Assembly: GCF_003337415.1 (NCBI RefSeq)
Contig: NZ_QPJT01000023.1
Span: 14,527 to 74,462, forward strand
Source of the DNA: Anaerobacterium chartisolvens
GTDB taxonomy: Bacteria > Bacillota > Clostridia > Acetivibrionales > DSM-27016
Direction of reading: 5' to 3'
DNA: 59,936 nt
Shown: positions 26,288 through 34,800 of the stretch, one piece after another
Position numbering within the stretch: position 1 is the first letter of the stretch
How the letters are laid out: every line of letters begins with the position of its first letter
Translations under genes and position numbers: made by a program
The notes under the pieces: model-generated
Database searches by the model: none
Told to the model about the DNA's origin: nothing
Seen by the model: the letters and a program-made list of their open reading frames with translations, nothing else

Positions 26288-26313
26288 GTGTGGGGACATT
26301 CCTGTCCCCCCTA
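26288..26313. repeat. GGGGACA hairpin repeat between GH53 and GH43 genes
   Basis: TGGGGACA and TGTCCCCCC face each other across a short ATTCC loop, forming a short palindrome. It is one of several dispersed GGGGACA elements in this window. It occupies nearly all of the 42-bp gap between the two glycosidase genes. Confidence 0.55.
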
Positions 26314-29300
26314 ATAAGGCAATTGTTCAAGCTGTCCTACCAGATATCTCTTGAGCAATGCAAAATCTATAGAATTTATATCGCCGTCCCTGTTTAAATC
26401 TCCGACATACATTTGGTCATTTACCTCAAAGCCTTCAAGCATACCCAGCAGGTATCTCTTGAGCAATGCGGCATCAAGCGAATTGACCTCTCCGTCTCCA
26501 TTATAATCGCCCACCACTTCACTATTTACAATTTTCGCCTTAGCCTTTACCTGTGACAGTACCTTTCCGTCTGCCAAAGGTGCCCCGAAATTCGGAGTAC
26601 CGTCGCTGTTCCAGAGTAATTTCTGGACGCGTGTATGCCTTCCTGCATCATAAAGAGGTTCATACCCGCTGCCTATATACCTTTCCTCCTGTCGGGCATG
26701 GTATACAAGAATATCCTCGCTGCCGTCCTCCGACACCGTGAAGGTGTTGTGTCCGGGGCCATATTGGCCTGCCTCCGTGCTGAAGGTCATTACCGGATAA
26801 GGAGTCTTAACCCATGAGCCGGGATTTAATAAATCGCTTTTGTCCGAAGCTGTCAGAAGCCCAAGGCAATAAAGCGCGTCCGTGCCGCTTGCCGAATAGG
26901 AGATGAATATTTTACCGTTTCTCTTAATTACACTTGCCCCCTCGTTCACCTTGTATCCGTGCAGCTCCCAATCGTACTTCGGGGAAGCTATCATGACTGC
27001 ATTGGTATCAATTGTAAGCGGGTCCTTCATCCTTGCTATATATAGGTTTGAATTGGGATCATTCTGCGCCCACACCATATACCTTATTCCATTATGCTCA
27101 AAAACTGTTTCGTCTAAGGAAAAACCGTTGAAAGCCATGTCCTGGGAATTCATTTTCCGCATCATACCCTTGTCCTGCCAGTTTTCCTTTTTCATGGGGT
27201 CCAGATTTCCGGGGCACATCAATACATGGGGACGTATCTGCCAGACATCCGAGTCGGATATGGTGGTGGCATAGTAAATGTACCAGTTTCCGTCTATAAA
27301 GTGTATTTCCGGCGCCCAGACATGGGGGCTTTTGTTTCCGCCAAGCGGCCTTTTTGTATATATTACCCTTTCCTCTGCCACAGCAAGCCCCTGAATAGTT
27401 GCCGCTTTTCTCAGTATGATGCGGTCATACTGGTACATGCCCACATTGTTGTGTCCGTCCGAGCCATCGGTATATGAGGCGGTAAAATAGTAATTACCGT
27501 CGGTATGCTTATAAATGCATGGGTCTGCCCTGTTTAATATAAGCGGGTTTTCATACTCATTGTCATATAACCGCCCCTCCACCGTTACGTCCCCCGTGCT
27601 TGAATTCATGGAGGGATCAAAGGATTCCCATTTTACATTGACACTACCTGTTGTACCGTTGCTGTAAGCTACCTTCACCTTTGAAGGCAGCTCAGGTGCC
27701 TGCCCGGCTTTTCGTGTCACCGTTACATCCTCTGCGCTTATAATTCTCACGGGCTCATTATTGAGGCCGGCCTCCTGCGCGATTTCCGCTTCACTTAACG
27801 CGCGATTGTATACCCTTATATTGTCAAAATAACCCTTAAAATACGGATCGGAATAAAAGGATTTGCCCAAATAAGCCATCAGCCCCGTGCCCAGCTCCTG
27901 AACTGATATTGATATATTATTGTTTCTGCCCAACATCAGGCCATCCTTATAAATAGCCATGCGGGAAGGGGTTATTACCAGCTTGATGTTCATCCACCTG
28001 TTTGCCACAGAAGCGGTGGTAGCTTTGACCTCCTGCTCGTTAGAGTAGGAGCTTGTCGTAATTGCATTTCTGCTTTCGGTATCGCGTGTTCTAAGGAACA
28101 TATATTTGCTTGTATCCTTCCCCAGCGTAAAGGTGAAGAAATTGCCAGACACCGTTACCGGCTTAATATCCATTGAAACAGTCATGGTATTCCTGCCATC
28201 AAAGAAGCCTTGCGGGAAAGCCGCAAAGGAGCCTTCCGTCCCATCTAAGTATAAAACCTGTGAGTTCTTGCCGGCATCCGTCACATAAGCGGCATTTCCA
28301 CTCAATGTACCTGTGCGGTTGTTGCCTGAAGTATCCAAAATTTTATTTCCCGTTTTTGCTTCATCAAATTTGTATTCAAGGATTGGCTCTGTCTTGGGAT
28401 CTTCAACAGGCGGTACGGCCTGCCCTCCCCATTTCTGCATAACAGCATTGTATTCCTGCTGTGTGATCCTCATTACCGTTCCGTGGCGAGGCCCGGACGG
28501 CAATTTATACTCGGAGGAACTGAGCTTGGTAAACACGCCCGAAGCAAGATCTGTAGAAACCATTGGATAGTAGCCCCCGCCTCCGTAGTTGTCCAGCAGC
28601 AGGCACCATTTGCTTTGCCCGTTAAATTTGAAGATTGCCGGACCCTCAACCCCTTTTTGGCTTGCTACACTGCTTGAAGATATCGGTACAAATTCCTTAC
28701 GCAGCAATTGATCACATTTATCTATAAGGATATTCTTATTTACCTCATCCTTTGAAAATCTGTAATATATTCCCTCATGCTTTATCATTGTTGTGTCTAT
28801 TACATCCGTCGTTCTGTCAATATATACCTGTGGCTGGGTAAAGGTATAAAAATCCCTTGTCTTTGCTATATATATCCTTTGTTTGGCATAGTTATCCGCG
28901 CCTACCCGTGATGCCCAGAACATGACATACTCTCCTGTTCTTTCATCATATACTATTTCAGGAGCCCATGTACATCCGGCGTCATCTCTTGCAACCTTAA
29001 CCAGCCTTTCTTTGGACCAGTTAACGAGGTCCTCGGACTCCCAGACCACAACCGACCTGCTTCCGGATCTTTGGGCCGCACTCCAGCCCGCACCGTTGGC
29101 TATCCTTAAGTCTGTTGCCACCATATAGAATTTGTCTCCCTCGTGAGACCTTATGATAAAAGGGTCACGCACCCCCTTGTCCCCGACGGTTGAAGTAAGC
29201 ACCGGCTTGCTTTCATTCAGCTCGTCCCAATGAAGCCCGTCCTTGCTTGAAGCAAAATATATCTGCTCGGCGTCAGGCCTGTCGGTACCCTTAAAGTATG

Positions 29301-29799
29301 TAAAGAAATATCCCTTATAATCTGCTTCACTTATAGGCGCGGGTTTTGCCTTTACGGTAATTAAAATGTCCGACGTGTCTACGGCCGTCCCGCTGGCAAG
29401 ATGTGCCGTCAGGGTTACGCGGGTATCTGTGTCAGGCCTGCTAACAATCCCGCCGGGTGCATTGTCATAGCCTGAATTCACTATTCCGTTCACATTAACA
29501 ATATCAGGCCTGTCGCTTGACCATGTTATGGCAACCTTTACCCCATCAACAGTGATTTCTGCGGGTAATGTAATATTTCCTCTTACATCATCTGAATTGC
29601 GAATGATAAGCCTTGCTTTAGCCGTCTCAATAATCTGATTCTGTCCATTGGATGAGCCGATAGCCTCCGTGCCTGTGATCTCACTAAGCGTGAGCATCAA
29701 ATCAGTATCGGCGTTTGTCCTGCTCACGGACATAAATGAAAACAGCCCCGTAATAATTACTGTAGCCAGCAAAAGCGGCAAGATACGATTTTTAACCAT
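26311..29799 (-). CDS. Multidomain double-GH43 glycosidase with LamG and C-terminal dockerin
   Basis: A 1,162-residue secreted protein; start ATG at 29799 after GGAGGGATAAGTAA. Order: signal peptide (1-30); atrophied Ig-like domain (about 35-150); first GH43-type propeller (about 160-475) with GVRDPF, TWAPEIV, IDTTMI and VEGPAIF; LamG-like lectin fold (about 490-690); Big_4-like domain (about 695-760, VTVTRKAGQAPELP); second GH43 (about 765-1085) with RADPCIY, VWAPEI, LDETVF and EGASVI; dockerin (about 1092-1162, two repeats with GDYNGDGEVNSLDAALLKRY and GDLNRDGDINSIDFALLKRY). Each GH43 keeps the expected Asp, Asp and Glu. Likely alpha-L-arabinofuranosidase or a related exo-activity; subfamily and substrate cannot be fixed by eye. 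With the adjacent GH53 it suits stripping arabinose from arabinogalactan. The gap 29800-30030 holds only the ribosome binding site and AT-rich sequence. Confidence 0.9.
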   Translation of the reverse strand: MVKNRILPLLLATVIITGLFSFMSVSRTNADTDLMLTLSEITGTEAIGSSNGQNQIIETAKARLIIRNSDDVRGNITLPAEITVDGVKVAITWSSDRPDIVNVNGIVNSGYDNAPGGIVSRPDTDTRVTLTAHLASGTAVDTSDILITVKAKPAPISEADYKGYFFTYFKGTDRPDAEQIYFASSKDGLHWDELNESKPVLTSTVGDKGVRDPFIIRSHEGDKFYMVATDLRIANGAGWSAAQRSGSRSVVVWESEDLVNWSKERLVKVARDDAGCTWAPEIVYDERTGEYVMFWASRVGADNYAKQRIYIAKTRDFYTFTQPQVYIDRTTDVIDTTMIKHEGIYYRFSKDEVNKNILIDKCDQLLRKEFVPISSSSVASQKGVEGPAIFKFNGQSKWCLLLDNYGGGGYYPMVSTDLASGVFTKLSSSEYKLPSGPRHGTVMRITQQEYNAVMQKWGGQAVPPVEDPKTEPILEYKFDEAKTGNKILDTSGNNRTGTLSGNAAYVTDAGKNSQVLYLDGTEGSFAAFPQGFFDGRNTMTVSMDIKPVTVSGNFFTFTLGKDTSKYMFLRTRDTESRNAITTSSYSNEQEVKATTASVANRWMNIKLVITPSRMAIYKDGLMLGRNNNISISVQELGTGLMAYLGKSFYSDPYFKGYFDNIRVYNRALSEAEIAQEAGLNNEPVRIISAEDVTVTRKAGQAPELPSKVKVAYSNGTTGSVNVKWESFDPSMNSSTGDVTVEGRLYDNEYENPLILNRADPCIYKHTDGNYYFTASYTDGSDGHNNVGMYQYDRIILRKAATIQGLAVAEERVIYTKRPLGGNKSPHVWAPEIHFIDGNWYIYYATTISDSDVWQIRPHVLMCPGNLDPMKKENWQDKGMMRKMNSQDMAFNGFSLDETVFEHNGIRYMVWAQNDPNSNLYIARMKDPLTIDTNAVMIASPKYDWELHGYKVNEGASVIKRNGKIFISYSASGTDALYCLGLLTASDKSDLLNPGSWVKTPYPVMTFSTEAGQYGPGHNTFTVSEDGSEDILVYHARQEERYIGSGYEPLYDAGRHTRVQKLLWNSDGTPNFGAPLADGKVLSQVKAKAKIVNSEVVGDYNGDGEVNSLDAALLKRYLLGMLEGFEVNDQMYVGDLNRDGDINSIDFALLKRYLVGQLEQLPY

Positions 29800-30007
29800 T
29801 TACTTATCCCTCCAAAGCTTCTTTTTTTAGCTAAGCCTCCAAATCCGAAGCGGGCTTTGCCCATAAATCCCTTAAAAGTAAAATCGGTTAAAATATATGT
29901 AAAAGCGTTGAAGAGAGCTTGTATATCTGCAGAAAACAGGGAATAAAGAGGCTGCGCACAAATACATTATTTCATAAATTGGGTCAATTAGTCAATAGTG
30001 GAAAAGC

Positions 30008-30031
30008 GCCAAGGGACTGAGCGTCCCCTAC
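30008..30031. repeat. Dispersed GGGAC element next to VCBS-like gene
   Basis: AAGGGACTGAGCGTCCCCTA forms a short GGGAC/GTCCC palindrome immediately after the stop of the VCBS-like gene. It resembles the units at 24578 and 26288. Confidence 0.45.
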
Positions 30032-30795
30032 TATACTAAAACAAAAAACATTTTAGGATCGAGAAGCCAGGATTTATCTTGTGCTGAATATTTCCAATAG
30101 GTTACTGCATATCCGAGCCTGTCGGCGTGTGACGTTCCTGCTATATCCTGCTGCGCCTCCAGCTTGTAAGGCTGATTTCCGTCAAACCTGACGGGATACA
30201 GATGAGGCTGATCGATAACAAATCCTTTTCGAGGCTTAATAAGCTTCCCCTCCCTGTTATAAACCGTCCCCTCATAAGCATCCTTTCTATCGCTTACATC
30301 CAGCATAATTGATTGATTAAGCTTTCTGCTTTTAACAAGTACCTTATAATTATCCATATATATAACTTCAAGTTCCAGGCTCTTGGTGAGTGGCATAAGC
30401 TGTTCCGGACCAAGTATATAATTTGCGTTATTATTGAGGAATGATATTATATAATAATATGTCAGTGCCCCGCTTCCCCCCACAGGCAGATTTACCATAA
30501 TTTCATCCACATTTAAGCCGGTGAAGTTCCCAAGAAACAGCCATGGATTAAAAGCCATGCTGTAATTGGGATACAAAGGGATAACATACCACTGTAACGT
30601 TCTTCCATCCTGTACTCCTACTTTTATATTTTCATAAAAGGGATTTTCCCCTTTTTCACCCATCAGATAAACCGTATCAGCTATTTTACTTCCATTCACA
30701 TCTCCGGTTTTTTTATGAAGCATATAGATATTTTGTCTATTGGTGTAATCAGGCATATAGCCAGAATTGATATATGGATTAGAGTAGTTGTTCAA
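30031..30795 (-). CDS. VCBS/FG-GAP-like protein of unknown function
   Basis: I do not recognise a named family. The frame could start at an ATG at 30810, but that ATG is part of the GGAGGTAGG ribosome binding site, so a TTG at 30795 is the better start (254 residues, LNNYSNPYINSGYMPDYT). Near residue 30 it has the motif TGDVNGSKIADTVYLMG, which resembles the Asp/Asn-rich Ca-binding strand of VCBS or FG-GAP propeller repeats. Later strands (GVQDGRTLQWYVIPLYPNYS) fit a beta-rich fold. There is no signal peptide or membrane segment. Similar proteins in Bacilli and Clostridia are uncharacterised as far as I know. It is transcribed apart from the GH genes, about 230 bp upstream of GH43. Confidence 0.6.
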   Translation of the reverse strand: MNNYSNPYINSGYMPDYTNRQNIYMLHKKTGDVNGSKIADTVYLMGEKGENPFYENIKVGVQDGRTLQWYVIPLYPNYSMAFNPWLFLGNFTGLNVDEIMVNLPVGGSGALTYYYIISFLNNNANYILGPEQLMPLTKSLELEVIYMDNYKVLVKSRKLNQSIMLDVSDRKDAYEGTVYNREGKLIKPRKGFVIDQPHLYPVRFDGNQPYKLEAQQDIAGTSHADRLGYAVTYWKYSAQDKSWLLDPKMFFVLV

Positions 30796-30842
30796 TGCAC
30801 CTACCTCCATAAATATATTTTGATCTAATATATGAAGATAGT

Positions 30843-30876
30843 ATCATTAAGGGACCTTGTTCCCCTTGTCCCCAAG
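30843..30876. repeat. Dispersed GGGAC/GTCCCC element
   Basis: AAGGGACCTTGTTCCCC followed by TTGTCCCCAAG. Same GGGAC family as the other intergenic units. It lies in the divergent gap between the VCBS-like gene and the small membrane protein gene. Confidence 0.45.
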
Positions 30877-30914
30877 TCGTTTTCTAAGCTAACCGAGCCC
30901 ATGACAACATAATA

Positions 30915-30944
30915 TTGACACATCATGCCACTTAAGGATAAAAT
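30915..30944 (+). promoter_or_regulatory. Sigma-A promoter for the small membrane protein
   Basis: A consensus TTGACA at 30915-30920 is followed after 18 bases by TAAAAT at 30939-30944. The start codon of the plus-strand gene is about 47 bases further on. It is the only plus-strand gene I support in the window. Confidence 0.5.
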
Positions 30945-30990
30945 TAAAATATTAACTCAAAGAAAAATCATATATATCAAGGAGGCCAAA

Positions 30991-31323
30991 ATGGAGAATA
31001 CAGATGTTAACCTATTGCCAGCTTCACCCAAAATATCAAAGCTGTCTATAACCTCGTTCACTGTTGTGATTTTCGGATATCTTTTTATTGCCGTTTCTCT
31101 GCTGTTTCGTGAGTCTTTAGTAGCATTGGCAGCTATTTCTCCGCTAATTCTTATAATATCGGTTATTGTATCTTTTGTTCTATCTATTATAGACTTGACA
31201 CGTAAACACAGGAAGAAGGTTTTTTCTATAATTTCATTGGTTTTAAGCAGTGCATACTTTGCGTTTTCTATTCTAATTTTCATTATACTTACAATAATAC
31301 AAGGACTTTCTGTCAATCATTAA
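30991..31323 (+). CDS. Small three-helix membrane protein, DUF4190-like
   Basis: A 110-residue protein starting at ATG 30991 (MENTDVNLLPASPKISKL), seven bases after AAGGAGG; a longer frame from 30925 lacks such a site. Three hydrophobic segments are visible: about residues 21-42, 45-66 and 79-105, with a basic loop (DLTRKHRKKVF) between the second and third. This matches the general look of DUF4190-type membrane proteins, whose function is unknown. A 119-codon frame exists on the opposite strand over the same bases but has no ribosome binding site and no hydrophobic pattern. It is the only gene here on the plus strand, preceded by a good promoter. Confidence 0.65.
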   Translation: MENTDVNLLPASPKISKLSITSFTVVIFGYLFIAVSLLFRESLVALAAISPLILIISVIVSFVLSIIDLTRKHRKKVFSIISLVLSSAYFAFSILIFIILTIIQGLSVNH

Positions 31324-31404
31324 AGATAAAATGGCATACCATGTGTATGGGGCATCCCTCCAAAAATTGAATAATTTGATGAATGTCTCCTCTGATTTGA
31401 CATT

Positions 31405-31428
31405 GGTCTGCCGTCCCCTTGTCCCTAA
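31405..31428. repeat. Dispersed GTCCCCTTGTCCC element
   Basis: CTGCCGTCCCCTTGTCCCTA belongs to the same GGGAC family as 24578-24633. It lies just beyond the terminator of the toxin-immunity operon. Confidence 0.4.
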
Positions 31429-31432
31429 ACAG

Positions 31433-31462
31433 AAAAAAAGACGGTCATCATAGACAACCGCC
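31433..31462 (-). terminator. Rho-independent terminator after the immunity gene
   Basis: On the minus strand GGCGGTT (31462-31456) pairs with GACCGTC (31446-31440, with wobble pairs), followed by seven Ts (31439-31433). It stands 23 bases after the Imm53-like stop codon, closing the toxin-immunity transcript. Confidence 0.7.
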
Positions 31463-31484
31463 TAAACTTGTTTGCTAAATATTT

Positions 31485-31787
31485 CTACTTTTTCCCTTGG
31501 TTTTCTGTAACCCAATCTATAAAAATTTTAAGCATATCTTCCAAATTTTCAGATCCTCCTCTGCCTTTAAAAAAGTTATCTTTTAAACTACAGTGAATCC
31601 AGTCGTCGTCTGATTTTTCTATAACCAGTTCCTCAAATATCTTCCCCTCAAGTTCAGTATTTTCTATGTTTATATCAACTCTCCATCCTGGATTATCTAT
31701 TGTTGCTATGCTAATACGCTTGTCATGTTCCCAATCACCATCACAATATGTACTGTACCATTCACATAACGACTTTAATGTTTCCAT
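31485..31787 (-). CDS. Imm53-like immunity protein
   Basis: Predicted cytoplasmic antidote to the toxin encoded just upstream. The best start is ATG at 31787 (METLKSLCEWYSTYCDGDWE), nine bases after AGGAGG; an ATG at 31799 lies against that site, and the longer frame to 31925 would overlap the toxin's end. The 100-residue product has the Imm53 pattern: WY near the N-terminus, CDGDWEHDKRISIATIDNPG, then W-RVDI and a C-terminal helix (NLEDMLKIFIDWVTENQGKK). It begins 14 bases after the toxin stop codon, the usual order for a polymorphic toxin and its immunity gene. Family assignment is from remembered motifs. That it neutralises this toxin is inferred from position. Confidence 0.85.
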   Translation of the reverse strand: METLKSLCEWYSTYCDGDWEHDKRISIATIDNPGWRVDINIENTELEGKIFEELVIEKSDDDWIHCSLKDNFFKGRGGSENLEDMLKIFIDWVTENQGKK

Positions 31788-31800
31788 GATTTTCATCCTC

Positions 31801-34800
31801 CTATTTTGGTATTTCATTTGGATTAGGTTTTCTAATACCCCCTGGTGTTGACGGGTCATGCACATGTGGTGAATCAATATCTTCTCCTGTCTTTTTATTA
31901 TAATGGCTATCTCCTGTACCATCATATCTCTTTACTTTATCAACTCCATTAGGGTTTCTAGGGTTATGCTGATATGTTTCATAGTTAGTAACCTTACCTG
32001 TTTTAGGGTCAGTTTTAAATGTACTATGAGCATTCCCCTGTGCTGCTGGGTCAGATTTAAGGCTATTTGCCCCTCTGCCACTTCCACCTTTAGAACCTCC
32101 ACTACTGGATGCTAAGTTTATCCCATCATTTATAAGGTTTCCGGCACTGTTTATTATGACAGTTCCTCCATAGATAATGGCTCCGGCGCTTGCAACATTT
32201 AACGGCACTCCCACAGCCGCGCCTGCCCCGGTGGCATCAAGTGCCACACCTGCGGCCTCCCCTGCCATACCGCCTGCAATTGATCCTCCTCCCGCAAATA
32301 TTGACCCAATATCGCCAGCAATTTTACCTAATTTGAAAGCGGTAGTATCATACTCAGGACTAATCCCCGTTATTGCCTGCGCACCTCCAAAGAACATATT
32401 GTTGTCCCCGGATACTACAGTTCCTAAAGTAAAATCCTTAGCTGCGTTAAGAGTTTTATTATACCAAGTGCCTTGTGTGCCAGATGCTTTCTCAGCCTCC
32501 GCCTTCTTAGACACCTTAACAGCTTCCTCCAGTGTCGTAACCTTTGCTTTGCCCTGCACATTGTTCGACGCCTTTGCTGTGGTTGTTGTTGCCGAATTGC
32601 CAGTAACTGCTTTAGTTGTAGCTGCTTTGGCAGTAGTAGTCTTTGTCGTGCTGGTATTCGTTGCCGGAGTCGGAGCGGAATACTTATCCACCGCCTTTTG
32701 TGCGGCTTGCGTATAGGCCTTCGCCTGGCTGCTGGTCGTAACCTTGGTTGTAGTCTTAATTTGCGTAATTGCCTTGGAGTACGCCGCCGCGTCCTGCCAG
32801 CTTGAAAACGCTATATGCCCCGTCGGATCGGTGTACATTATAGGCTCATTATGACAGTATGTATACAGGTTCAGGCTCAACGGGTCGTTCGCCTCTCCCG
32901 TATAGGTGTCCTCCTGCATGAACCTTGCCGTTACCGGGTCGTACATCCGGGCGTTTAAGTAATACAGCCCCGTTTCACTGTCATACTGGTAGCCTGCATA
33001 GGTTATGATGTTGCTTGCCTCCCCCGTCTGATCCGTTATGTTTCCGAAGGCATCATAGTAGTAGGTGACCGCGATAGTTCCATCGGTTTTCAGCAGCGCG
33101 GTTACGTCTCCGTGGCCGTTATACATATACTGGTAGGCCTGTCCGTCCGCCAACCTCTCAATAAGGTTTATCCCGTATATGTTCCTTCCCGTCTGCTCCC
33201 CTTCCTCATCGGTTTCCAGCACTACCCTGTCATATTCGTACAGGTATCTGGTCAGGCTGCCGTCAACGGATTTTTCCACCCTCATTCCCTCACCGTTGTA
33301 GACGTTCATAGCCGTTATGCCATCCGCCTGTGTTGATACCAGCCTGTTCAGCTCATCATATGTGTTAGTGGCAGCAACCAATCCGTTGACCGTCCTGCTT
33401 AGCTGGTTTCCGTTGTTGTCATACCCGTATTCAACGGCCTCCGTAAGCTGGCTGTTAACCTTTGTGACAACTCCTGTCAGCCTGTTAAGGCTGTCATAGG
33501 AGTATGTGTCCAGTGTTGTTGTCCCGCTTTGATTTACCGTTTGGGTTAAACGGTTTCCCGAAGCGTCATAGGTATACGCAGTGGTTCTTGAGCCTCCCGG
33601 CTCGGTCACCGTCTGAAGCCTGTTCAGTGCGTCATAGGTATAGCTCGTAATGCCTTTTGCCGCACCGTTTATGACCTCATCCTTTGATGTCTGATTCTCT
33701 GACGCGTCATAGGTGTATGTATATGCCTCCAATACCGTCCCGTCACTTTTTTTATTTGTCAAGGTCCATAAATGACCGTCGTCATAGTAGGTATAGTCCT
33801 CTCTTGAGCCGTCATCATAAACAACGCTTTGCGTGCTTCCATTGTCATAGTAGCTGTATACCGCTGTCCTGCCGTTGGCTGTGACAGTCAACAACCTCCC
33901 TGCCCTGTCATAAATATCTTCTCTAATGTTACCCTTGGGATCGGTAGAAATTTCCTTGGTACAGCCTTCATCTACACCCAATATTATATCATAATCATAT
34001 GTGGTTGTACCGATATTGGGAACCTCCTTGGTCAGCACCCGTCCCAGTTCATCGTATGTTCTAGCGGTTATCCCTGTCCCATCGGTCATGGTGAGCTTAT
34101 TGCCGTTGCCGTCATAGGTATGGCTTATATTTACCGTGCCTGATGTCTCGGATAACAGGTTGCCGTGTATGTCATACGTATACGTAGTTACGGTGCCGTT
34201 CCTGTCCGTCTTTTGGGAAAGCTGTCCTGCGGCATTATATATGTAGCTTTCAGTTCTTGCGGGATCATAGGTATAGCTGCCGGGTGTCCCCGTCCTGCCT
34301 CCGTGGTATATTTTTCTTATGAGCTTGTTCCGCACATTGTACTCGAAGGAGGTAATGTTACCCTTTCCGTCCTTCTGAGTTAGCATGTTGCCGTCTAGGT
34401 CATATGTATAGCCAGTCGCTTCACTTTTTGCGTTCAGGACAGTCTTAAGCCTGTTAAATTCATCATATGTATATGAGGTAGAATTATTCCTGCCGTCCTT
34501 TTTGGAGGAAATATTCCCCACATTGTCATAAGTTTGGCTTGTTGTATGGTTAAGAGGATCTATGGTGGAAAGCAGCCTGTTGCTCCTGTCATATGTGTAC
34601 TGCGTAGCATTGTTCAATGCGTCATAGGACTTTATCTGTACGCCGTTATGGTTGTACTCAAGCCTCTGTATGACCTTGCCATACGGGTCCCGCTTCTCGA
34701 TAAGCCTGTCTACAGGGTCGTATACACTGGTGTATGTGTTGCCCCTCCAGTCAGTCTGCGACAGAAGATTGCCATTCTTATCATAATCATATGAGGTAGT

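Noticed and set aside
29820-29930. GGGCAAAGCCC stem in the GH43 leader as a c-di-GMP riboswitch
   Set aside because: Only a short stem is present; the tetraloop/receptor and paired helices of the class could not be found.
30957-31316. 119-codon minus-strand frame
   Set aside because: It is antisense to the three-helix membrane protein, which has a good promoter and AAGGAGG site.
31788-31925. N-terminal extension of the immunity gene overlapping the toxin
   Set aside because: The ribosome binding site points to ATG 31787, and Imm53-like sequence begins there.
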